Source: Dryas octopetala
Lineage: Eukaryota; Streptophyta; Magnoliopsida; Rosales; Rosaceae
Direction of reading: 5' to 3'
Assembly: GCA_963921425.1 (NCBI GenBank)
Contig: OY992836.1
Span: 3,549,825-3,613,824 of the forward strand
Length of the DNA stretch: 64,000 bases
Shown here piece after piece: positions 45,834-56,600 of the stretch. Position 1 is the stretch's first letter; each line of letters opens with the position of its first letter. Position numbers and translations under genes: made by a program. The notes beneath the pieces were generated by a model, which saw only the letters and a list, made by a program, of their open reading frames with translations, was not told the origin of the DNA and did not search any database.

Positions 45834-45846
45834 GTTATCAGCACGA
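45834..45846 (+). other. Primer-binding-site region of the copia element
   Basis: GTTATCAGCACGA directly follows the 5' LTR. This TATCAGCACG sequence is common at this place in plant copia elements and resembles a tRNA-Met-type primer site. Confidence 0.65.
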
Positions 45847-46167
45847 AAAGCCTTTTGGATTGTGGATCGCCAAACAAAAGAGGATCATCATTCAATCCGT
45901 TCTTCAATCAATCAAGCACGAGAAGCTCTTTGGATTGTGGATTGTGGATCGATAAACGAAAGAGAATCATCCTTCAATTTGTTCTTCAACCAAGTAGGTT
46001 TTATAAAACAATTTTATGTTTATGTTTTAAAACCTTTGATTGATTGAAAAATCCTCCATGAAGCATGAACCCTAAATTTTTGTGATTGATTTATTTGGGT
46101 TTACATATTTTACATGTCTTCTTGGATTGAATGATTAAAATAAAAAAAAAGGAATAATTTTTTGGTG

Positions 46168-46367
46168 NNNNNNNNNNNNNNNNNNNNNNNNNNNNNNNNN
46201 NNNNNNNNNNNNNNNNNNNNNNNNNNNNNNNNNNNNNNNNNNNNNNNNNNNNNNNNNNNNNNNNNNNNNNNNNNNNNNNNNNNNNNNNNNNNNNNNNNNN
46301 NNNNNNNNNNNNNNNNNNNNNNNNNNNNNNNNNNNNNNNNNNNNNNNNNNNNNNNNNNNNNNNNNNN
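46168..46367. other. Assembly gap (200 N)
   Basis: A run of exactly 200 N in the leader of the copia element, next to a GC-rich repeat that probably defeated assembly. The true gap length is unknown; 200 is likely a placeholder. Confidence 0.95.
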
Positions 46368-46960
46368 GCCTCGCTGCCTTGCGCTGCCAGCAGCAGTCAC
46401 GCATCGCTGCCTGCAGCAGCAACCCCCCTCGTGCGCCTCGCCCCGCTGCAGCCTTGCACCTCGCAGCCCACACGCCCACGCGCGCTGCCTGCAGCAGCTC
46501 TCGCGCGCGCAGCAGCGCCTCGCTGCCATGCTGCCTGCAGCAGCCCTCGCGCAGCCTTGCTGCCTCGCTGCCAGCAGCAGCTCCTCCTCGCGCAACACCT
46601 TGCTGCCAGCGCCTCCCAGCAGCAGCAGCAGCCTTGCTGCATCGCAGCAGCCTCGCGCTGCCAGCCCTTGTGCACCAGCAGCCTTGCTGCCAGCCCTCGC
46701 TGCCTTCCAGCCTTGCTGCAGCGCAGCCCAGCAGAGCAGCCCAGCCCAGCAGTGCAGCGCGGCCCAGCCCAGCAGCACAGCCCACTGCCACGCAGGCAGC
46801 CACCACTGCCACGCAGGCAGCCACCTTGCTGCCACGCAGGCAGCCACCTAGCTGCCACGCAGGCAGCCACCTAGCTGCCACGCAGGCAGCCACGTCGCTG
46901 CCACATCAGCGCCATGCAGGCGCCACGTCAGCGCCACGTCGCTGCCACTCCCACGTTGAC
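46368..46960. repeat. GC-rich CTGC/GCAGC repeat block in the copia leader
   Basis: Dense CTGCC, GCAGC and CGC text without a fixed period up to about 46785. From about 46785 to 46900 there is a 23 bp tandem repeat (GCTGCCACGCAGGCAGCCAC plus three bases, about five units), each unit holding a CTGCC-ACGCA-GGCAG hairpin. Long Ala/Gln/Cys-rich open frames on both strands here are composition artefacts crossing the gap. Confidence 0.85.
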
Positions 46961-46994
46961 ACATGGCGAGTCTCCTGAAACTTTGTAAAAAGGA

Positions 46995-47090
46995 GATGTT
47001 AATTCTTGTCATGCCTGGGGTTTGAACCCAGGACCTCTTGGGTACCAAGAGTGCACCTTAACCACTGTGCTGCTGATAGTTTATTGTTAG
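46995..47090 (-). repeat. tRNA-like segment (A and B boxes) in the copia leader
   Basis: On the minus strand CAGCACAGTGGTTAAGG resembles an A box and GGTTCAAACCCCAGG contains an exact B box, about 30 bases apart. The acceptor ends do not pair, so this is not a usable tRNA gene. It is probably a captured tRNA or SINE piece, antisense to the element. Confidence 0.5.
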
Positions 47091-50000
47091 TATGCAAACC
47101 GTTTAATATATATATCCTAAATGCCAGAAACTTTTATTCAAATAATTTTGTGATATTTTTCTGTTCTACTTGGGTATATGAATATTTTACTTGTTTAAAT
47201 TTTTGCACTAGAATATATGTGTAGAAATTGCAGGTAATTAATGAACCAGTAGTTCATACATAAATATTGAACTTGTAGTTTCAATAATGCCGTATAAGGA
47301 ACCTGAAGTTTCCTTCATAAATTCACCATACATGATAAAACCAGTAGATTTTACATGTCTATACCATGTTATAGAACTTGAAGTTCTTATTTATTGTTTA
47401 TGGATATTATTGCCCGAAGCACTAATTATGATTATTTGTTCCTTTCAACCAAAGAATGTCAAATCTCAACAAGCTTGATTTCGTCGCTTTGGAAGTTTCC
47501 GGAAGAAACTATCTAAAGTGGACTCAAGATGTTAAGCTTCATTTGACTGCCAAGAAGATGAGGTCGACAATCAATGCAAACAATGTTGTTGCAGAGTCCC
47601 TTAAGGCAAGTGCCATGATCTTCATTAGGAAGCATATGGAAGAAGCACTCCAAGTTGAGTACCTCGCTGAAGAGGATCCACGAGCTCTTTGGGTTGCTCT
47701 GGAAGAGCGGTTTAACCATCAGAAGACCATTTTCTTGCCTGAAGCAAGACATGACTGGCAGAACATCCGTTTCCAGGATTTCAAATCCGTGAATGAGTAT
47801 AATTCGGAAATCTGCCGGATCCGGTCACTCCTCAAATTTTGTGGGGAGGAGCTCACCGAAGCTGACCTATTGGAGAAGACTTTCTCCACCTTCCCTGCCT
47901 CATGTTTGGTCCTGCAGCAACAATACAGAGAGAGGAATTTTACCAAGTTCTCGGCATTGATCACTACTCTGTTGCTCGCTGAAAAGAACAACAACTTATT
48001 AATGAGAAATGATCAAGCCCGACCTGTCGGTACTAAAGCAGCACCATTTCCTGAAGCAAATGCTGTTGCTCATCGCAACTCAAACCGCGATAGAGGATAC
48101 CGAGGTCATGGAAAGGGCACGAAGTCCGACCGCCCGAGAAATGGAAGGAAAGGTTCTCAGAGGAATGGCCCGTATGATCGAGGCCAACGCGGCCAAGGCC
48201 CACGCGGTCATGGCCCACGAAACCCGAATTTTAGTGGCCAAGGCCCACGTGGTAGGAACCGCGGTCCCTCGGCCCCAAGAACTCGAAATGAGAGGAACAC
48301 TGGTCCGGCCCGTCGCCACCAGAATCAGAACCAAAATCAGAATCAGAATGATCTCTGTTACCGATGTGGAGGAACTGATCACTGGTCCCGCACCTGCCGT
48401 GCATCAGCGCAAGCTGTAAATGAGTATCACGCCAGTCGCGGAACTCGAGAGACCAACCTCGTTGAGGAATCATTTTCTATGGATACCACCTTAGAAATCA
48501 CTGATTTTCAGGCTGAATCTGGACACTTCGAGAACTAAAACTCGATGACATGGATATGATCAGCACTTGTGTCGTATTTATTTTCTGAATAAGAAAAAAG
48601 ATTATTTTGGTGATTTATGATTTGGATTATTTGTTTTGGAAATTTGGTTATGCTCGAATATTATTTAATTCAATTAAGTTATTTTCATACATGTGATCTA
48701 TTGAATTAAATTTATGAATAAGCATGTTTAGTGGGGAAGTTTGTTGTCTGACAGACAGTGCTACTACGCACACCATACTTCAAGATCGGAAGTATTTTTC
48801 AAACTTATTGCTTACTCATACCTCTGTGACAACCATATCAGGCCAATCCAACCTGATAGAGGGCCATGGCAAAGCCCATTTTTATGTTGTCCAATGGTAC
48901 TGAATTACCATTAATGAGGCCTTATATTCTCCACGTTCCAGAAGAACGTTGTTGAGTTATAAGGATATTCGAGCCAACGGTTATCACGTTGAAACCACTG
49001 AGGAAAATGGAGTGGAATATCTTTGCATAACCTCCAATTTGTATGGCCAGAAGCGTACATTGGAGAAATCGAAATGTCTCTCGAGCGGTCTTACATGACC
49101 ATTATTTGATCGATTGAGGCCAATCACATAGTTAACCAGAAGTTAACCAATTCGAGCAGTTTCTTTCTATGGAATGACCGGTTGGGATACCCAGGTCAAA
49201 GTATGATGCGCCGTATCCTCAATTCATCACACGGGCATCCCCTTACTAATAAGGATCTTGTGTTTAGTGACACACTATGCCAAACTTGCTCGCTTAGAAA
49301 GTTGAATACTAGACCCTCATATGCAAAGACTAGTAAAGACTCCATCCTTTTTCCTGCAAAGGATACAAGGGAATATTTGTGGACTTATCCAACTACCATG
49401 CGGACCATTTAAATATTTTATGGTTTTGGTTGATGCATCGACAAAGTGATCACATGTTACACTATTGTCCATAAGAAACGCTGCTTTTGCTAAACTTCTC
49501 GCCCAGAAGGCTCACCACACGGATTATCCTATAAAGTTCAGAAGATTTGATAATGCCGGAGAGTTTACATCGAAAACTTTCGATGATTATTGCATGCCCC
49601 TAGGGATTAATGTTGAACATCGAGTTCCCCATGTTCACACCCAGAATGGTCTCGCAGAAGCGTTCATTAAAAGATTAAAAATGATCGCACGAACCTTGGT
49701 TATGCGCACCAAGCTTCCAATTTCTGCGTGGAGATATGCAATCTTGCATGCAGCCATGTTGGTCCGGTTGAGGTCCACTGCTACCCAACCTTACTCCGCG
49801 TTACAGCTGGTGACTGGGTACGAACCTGACGTTTCGTACTTACGCGTATTTGGGTATGCAGTTTACGTGCCAGTTGCGCCGCTACAACGTACCAAAATGG
49901 GTCCTCAACGAACGATGGGCATATATGTCGATTATGAATCCCCATCCATTATACGCTTTTTAGAGCCCTTGATAGGCGATCTCTTTACCGCTAGATTTGC

Positions 50001-52377
50001 GGATTGTCACTTTGATGAGACAGTCTTCCCGCCGTTAGGGGGAGATATGAACGTCACCGTTCCTGAAGAACGACGTGAATTGACGTGGAATGTCCCCACT
50101 ATGTCTCATCTCGATCCCCGAACCGCACAATGTGATAGTGAAGTGCGGAGAATTCTAGATCTACAGAGTATAACTCATAATATGCCAGACGCATTCTCTG
50201 ATCTAGCTAAAGTGACGAGATCACATATACCTGCTGCAAATGTGCCTGCAAGGATATCCGTCCCCGAAGGACGTGTCGTCCCAGGAGGACGTGTCGTCCC
50301 AGATGGACGAGGTACAACAATAGTGGCTAACCAGTCATATGTCCCTGCCCAGAAGTGAGGTTGACCACTAGGTTCGATGGACTCTTATCCCCGGAAGAGG
50401 ATACATTTGGCACAAATGAGTCCCCTTGACATCGCGATCTCAATCGATCCATCTCACGAAATAGTTTCGGATTATGGGTCCGTCCCAGAAGAGACGACGT
50501 TGGGGGACGCTCCAACGTTAGAACCCACTCTCGAGAACATAGAGATCTCTATAAATTATGCATGCTTAAGTGAGCTCTGGAATCGAAAAGGGATTATCAT
50601 CGATGATATATTTGTATTCGCGGTAGCTACCGAAATCATAACTAGCGATGACATCGAACCTCACTCCGTTGATGAATGTCAACGTCGAGACGACTGGCCA
50701 AAATGGAAAGAAGCAATCCAGGTCGAATTAGATTCCTTGACAAAGAGAAAGGTGTTTGGGCCTGTCGTTCCTACACCTTCCCCATGTTAAACCTGTAGAA
50801 TTTAAATGGGTATTTGTAAGGAAGCGTAATGAGAAAAACGAGATTGTGAGATACAAGGCTCGTCTAGTGGCGCAAGGATTTTCTCAACGCCCTGGGATTG
50901 ATTACGAGGAAGAGTATTCCCCTGTAATGGACGTCATAACGTTCCACTACCTTATCAGTTTGGTAGTTTCCGAAAAACTGAGTATGCAGCTTATGCATGT
51001 GGTCACTGCTTATCTCTATGGGGATCTTGATACAGAGATATATATGAAAGTTCCAGAAGGACTTAAGACACCCGATGCAAATAGTTCCAGACCACGGAAC
51101 ACGCTCTCCATTAGTTTGAGGCGTTCACTTTATGGATTGAAACAATCCAGACGGAGGTGGTATAACCGTCTAAGTGAGTATTTGATCGGGATGGGATATG
51201 TGAATAATGATCTATGCCCTTGCGTGTTTATTAAGAAAACAAGTTCTGGTTTTGCTATTGTAGCTGTTTATGTCGATGACATGAATCTAATTGGTACTCC
51301 TGAAGAGATCAAGGAAACCGCTAAACACCTGAAGTTGGAATTCGAGATGAAAGATCTTGGGAGAACGAATTTCTGTCTCGGCCTGGAGCTCGAGCACCGT
51401 GCAGATGGAATTCTAGTCCATCAATCGAATTACATCCAGAAGATGTTAAGGCGCTTTAATGAGGATAAAGCGAAGCCTTCTAGCACACCCATGATCGTCC
51501 GTAGCCTAGATCCTAAGAAGGATCCGTTTTGTCCCGCAGATGATAACGAAGAGATATTGGCACCAGAAGTCCCATATCTAAGTGCAATAGGCGCATTATT
51601 GTACTTGGCTCAATGTACTAGACCGGATATCTCATTCGCTGTGAACTTGTTAGCTAGATATAGCTCTGCGCCAACACGCCGCCACTGGAATGGCATAAAA
51701 GACATTTTCCGCTACCTTAGAGGTACGACGGATATGGGCTTATTCTATCCCTATGCATCAAGGAATGGATCGAACCCCCTCGATCCTCGGAACGATGCCC
51801 GCCTTGTTGGATATGCTGACGCAGGGTATCTATTAGACCCGCATAAGGCGCGTTCTCAAACTGGTTACGTCTTTACCATTGGGAATACAACAATATCTTG
51901 GAGGTCAACGAAACAGACCCTTGTTGCTACTTCTTCGAATCATGCTGAGATTATAGCCCTTTACGAAGCAGTTCGTGAATGTATATGGCTGAGAGCAGTT
52001 TCCAAACATATTCGAAGTACGTGTGGGCTGAATTCCACCACTGATGAACCAACGATTATCTATGAGGATAATGCCGCTTGCATCGAGCAGATGAAGACGG
52101 GTTTCATCAAAGGAGACAACACCAAGCATATTGCACCGAAGTTCTTCTTCAATCAACAGCAACAAGAGCATCAGATGATTGAAGTCAAGCAGATTCGATC
52201 TCAAGACAACCATGCAGACCTCTTTACCAAGTCACTACCAAAGTCCACGTTCTTGATGCATGTTCGAGGTATTGGTTTGCATAGATTGGCTGATTTACCT
52301 AGTATGTAATCTTCAGGGGGAGTCGACATTAGGGGGAGTATCCCGAAGCATACTCACTTGACCATCGTGTACTCTTT

Positions 52378-52766
52378 TGTCCTTCGTCCAGGGTTATTTT
52401 GTCCCACTGGGTTTTGTTACCTGGCAAGGTTTTAATGAGGCACATCTTGGCATGGTCACCCTACTCATACTACATCCTGAAGATGTGTTGATCTGATACA
52501 TATGCATTTGCTCATCTTTTCCCTTCGACCACGGGTTTTTCCCATTGGGTTTACCGGGCAAGGTTTTGGTGTAGCAACTCTAATGCACCCCGCTCCCATT
52601 GACATACTATTTGCCTATGATCCAGAAGATATGACTTCACCTACTTTCGAGGTTCTGATGTGACTACTCCACACTCAAGCGCGTTGCACTCTTTTTCCTT
52701 CGACCAAGGTTGTTTTTGTTCCCACAGGGTTTTTATTACTTGGCAAGGTTTTAACGAGGCAACTTA
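52378..52766 (+). repeat. Threefold degenerate repeat between copia pol and 3' LTR
   Basis: CCTTCGACCA-type text followed by TCCCANNGGGTTT and GGCAAGGTTTTAAYGAGGCA occurs at about 52378-52445, 52520-52580 and 52692-52766. Such blocks are common just upstream of plant copia 3' LTRs; their role is unknown. Confidence 0.75.
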
Positions 52767-52805
52767 GAAGCGCATAGCAGAGACAACACTAATGACATGG
52801 AATAT

Positions 52806-52816
52806 CCAAGGGGGAG
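52806..52816 (+). other. Polypurine tract of the copia element
   Basis: CCAAGGGGGAG abuts the 3' LTR. Similar AGGGGGAG tracts occur at about 52314 and 52330, just after the end of pol. Confidence 0.8.
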
Positions 52817-53004
52817 TGTTGTAAATATATTGTTATATGTGGCTATCCCTGTAATTAGTTGTAGGGGCATACTAGTAAATATACAAAACCTAGTAAACCC
52901 TACTTCTATATAAGGATATTTATAACATGAATAAGATGAACTGATCATATTCTCTCTGCCTCCTCTCTTCCACAAACCCTAGATTTTCACATACTTTTAC
53001 AACA
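52817..53004 (+). repeat. 3' LTR of the copia element
   Basis: 188 bp, identical by eye to the 5' LTR at 45645-45832. Confidence 0.95.
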
Positions 53005-53009
53005 TATTC

Positions 53010-53605
53010 ATTTTTTTCCACATCAATTATACATTCTATGCTCATCATTTATACCTCATGAGATCATAATTTGTCATTGTCACACTTACAATGTATTGTG
53101 CAAGCAATTATTGTAATTGTCTACATCAGCCTTAACCTCTCCTTTTTTTTTTGATGGCCTTCAAGTCTTCAACCATCACTACTCAAGCTAGATAAATTGT
53201 TAAATTGTAGAGCTTTAAAATTACACAAAGCATGCCTGCAAATCCATAATACCAGCTGTTAAATAGATTGGTTTGCATTCTAATTTTCCTTCCAGCCTAT
53301 TAATATTCTTCTTATTACAATGCAAACTATTTTCTACCTAAAATTAGGGCCTTCAATCTTGAACCAATCATAATTGATAGAACTAAATTCATGATATTAT
53401 CTTGTCAGCTACTTTTCTATAAAAATATGTAATTTATAGTTAAAATTGATCGATTAATACATTTTTCCAGTTTTGTTCCGAATACCACTAATCATGTGAT
53501 GTGCGCGATATAAATTTGGGATCCCTGTCATTATTTATAAATCATTATAGATATGTAACCAATAATATATATTGAAGATTAATAGTTTAATGGTAAACAA
53601 AGTCA
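53010..53605. other. 3' flank of the dehydrogenase gene, no gene seen
   Basis: AT-rich spacer between the copia element and the stop codon of the BCKDH gene. It should include that gene's 3' UTR. Nothing else recognised. Confidence 0.5.
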
Positions 53606-53609
53606 AGAT

Positions 53610-56600
53610 CTAGAGAGGAACATCCATTGGGTAGTCCTGCGGGTGTCTTTTTATTGTCTCTCTTAGACATTTCTCCTGCTCATGGAGGTTGGAAGGGGGG
53701 CAGTCATATACATCTGTAAAAACATCAGCAATTGGAGGTTTCTCAACTTTCTCTGCTTCTTGGATTGCATGTAATATCTGCAACAAATTAAGGCATGAGA
53801 TGAAGAAACTTTCATATCTCGAATGCAATTCACTGAATGAATGAAATCTTCTATCATTATAGTTGAAAGAGGGCAAAACTGCAATTTTTGCATGTAACTT
53901 TATGGTTTATGATGTAGGACAACTTAGGGCTTTGTAAATGCAAGGCACTTTCACATAACCAGATTAGTAAACTTGAATAAAAATGATTAATAATAGCTTA
54001 TGAATGATTTAGATTGCAAATATGAAAGCTGAAGTGAATAGTAATAAAAAATCAACAATGTTAATTAAAGAATTAGCAGATAATAACATGCATAACCAAA
54101 CAATAGAAAGAAGTCAAGGTAAGAATTCACCCATAGAACTCCTCGGTTCCCTAGAGGAAACTAACTGCAGACCTTGAGTAAATCCCTGAACTAGCTTCTT
54201 AGATCTAGACCAATGCTTCAGTTTGGAAATCTGGTCTGAACTTTGTCTAAAATTTATGAAGGTGAGGCAATAGGTTTATAATTTGTGGTTGTGGGGGTTG
54301 GGATTAATTACTCTGGGAAGGGAGAAATGGAAGAAAGAATATAAAAGAATCCGGACTCACTCCCGCAAAGGTTTCTCACGAATCACTCGGGAGATAGTGT
54401 TTACACAAAACTCAAAGCAATTTCATTGACTGACTTTTCAGCAGTACAAAAAGGCTCTTATATAGGGGCTGGAGATACAAGGAACCCAGATATAACTAGG
54501 TAATAAATGACCCTTATTAATGACTCTAGGAATCCCAAAAGTCTAATTACTAATGACTCACACAAAGCAGAGAACTTGTGCCTTAGAAAATCAAAAGACA
54601 ATGAACACTATTAATGAACATTCTCCAACAACTAAAAGACTCCAGCATATGAAAGTAATAATTAAAGACTCCAGCAAATAGAAGACTCCAGCATATGAAA
54701 GTAATAATTAAAGACTCCAGCAAATAGAAGACTCCAAAATATGAAAGTAATAATTAAAGACTCCTCTAGAAGACTCTAATATTTGTTCTGTCGTCATTGT
54801 CTCACATAAGTCTTCATCTGATCTCCATCAGTTTATGTTAACACCAAATATAATAGAGACAACATGGAATAATAAGTGTCAGACATGTGTATCAGGCATG
54901 TGTATAGGGAACAAAACTGGCATGTTGGCCATTCTAGGCCATGGGCTTGAATTAAAACCAAGCTAAAAGATTAGGGATTTCTCGAAGTAAATTTTTGTGG
55001 GGAAAAAAAAAATCTTTTCAATGAAAATAATTTTGTCTAAAACAACGTAACCTGAGTGAAGCTTTCTTCAAGCGTGCTAAATGATTAATCATCTGGTGGA
55101 GGAGGTGAGATCATTGTTTGCCCTAGCCAATCTCTCGGGTTTTTGTTATCAACCGATTAGCGTAATATGATTGCTTACCTTGTGTTAAAGGAATGTGGTA
55201 TGTTCTTTTGGTTAGAGGATGACCTTGCGTGGCTTATGGATTGTACTCAATCTATGTATCCTGTAACCAATCTTGATTCTTAATAAAATTCAGTTTTTTC
55301 TCAAAAAAATAAAAAAGGGTAAAACTAGTTATTGCCACAATAAGGTGCTCTTAAGTTCAGTATTTTATTTTGTTTGTTTTTATACAGTGCTCAAGCTGAG
55401 TACATTATATAGTGCTGACAAATGATCGAGACATCCAGAATGGGATGACGGTGTCTTAATTTCTATAAATTAAAAAAATATATTTATTTTACCTTGGAAA
55501 CAATCTCTCTTAACTATTAGCATAAAGCTGGTCATTCCTACTTCGAGGCACTGCCTCAACTGTGGCATCACTAAAAGTTATTATACTGGTGAGGAAGTGA
55601 TGAACTAGGACATAGAATAGAGTTTTCAATTTCTAATTGTTTGTTGTTTTTCAAGTTGCTTCCAGACATAATAGTAAGATTTACCTGCTTTCTCACACTG
55701 TTTCTGACCTCTAACTCTGCCTTATCACTCCACCAACCATTGCCTTCAATCCAATTTCTAAATCGAGTTACCGGATCTCGTTCCATTTTCCACCATTCAA
55801 TCTCACCAATTGGACGATACTTGGTCGAATCATCTGATGTGGAATGATGTCCTACTCGATATGTTAACGCCTGTCAAAGGAAAAGATCAAAACCAAACAT
55901 TAAAAGTTAAAGAATCTGGGCTTCAACGGTATGACTCTCACAGGACCAAGAAAATCAGCAAAACAAGAATCTTTTTCTTTACCTCAATTAAGATTGGTCT
56001 CTGTTCACTGATTGCCATGTCACGTGCAGTATGAACTGCACTATACATGGCAAGTGCATCGTTGCCATCTACTCGGATACTTCGGATTCCATAAGCCCGA
56101 CCTTTGACAACAACACCATCACCTTCCAAAAGATAGAAAAATGGGGTATCAAAGAGACTTCCTGTGATAGAAATTGCAAAATACAAGCATGAACAAGCAG
56201 AGAGGAAGAATACTCCGAAACTGGTCTGAAGTAGGTGTACTGATAGCCCATCCATTGTTCCGACAAATAAATATAATTGGAGCCTCCTTAACAGCCGCAA
56301 AATTTAGAGCAGCATGGAAGTCGCCCTAACATTATTTGATTTGTTAGAAGAAAAAAAAAAAACCAAAAGCAATGATCTCTAAATTAAAGGGACCCCCATT
56401 ACTATGAACTGAAACCATTCTCGACTTTAGAATGGGATTATTGCAAAATACACAAGTGTTTGCTCAAGAATAGATACAGAAATATTGAAATAATGTTTAT
56501 ATTGGTATCCTAGTGATACAGGATGGCAGTGGGATAAATACATTCAAATACTATGATATTTGAATTAATAGAAACATGCAAGGATTTAATAACAAAGCCA

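Larger units (their letters stand above)
45645..53004 (+). mobile_element. Ty1/copia LTR retrotransposon, very young, body broken
   Basis: Two 188 bp LTRs that look identical base for base enclose about 7 kb. Flanks are TATTA and TATTC, matching at four of five bases. In order: a 1.6 kb leader with a GC-rich repeat and an assembly gap, gag with a CCHC zinc knuckle (CYRCGGTDHWSRTC, about 48356-48397), the protease region (about 48700-48900), the GAG-pre-integrase zinc finger (about 49170-49310), integrase core (about 49460-50000), reverse transcriptase (about 50790-51300, with YVDDM) and RNase H (about 51790-52230). The integrase-before-RT order defines copia. Several breaks interrupt pol, although identical LTRs imply an insertion within perhaps the last few hundred thousand years. 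Confidence 0.95.

Noticed and set aside
46110-46980. Long Ala/Gln/Cys-rich open frames on both strands
   Set aside because: They run through the 200 N gap and a CTGC-type repeat; all frames are open because of composition. No domain wording.
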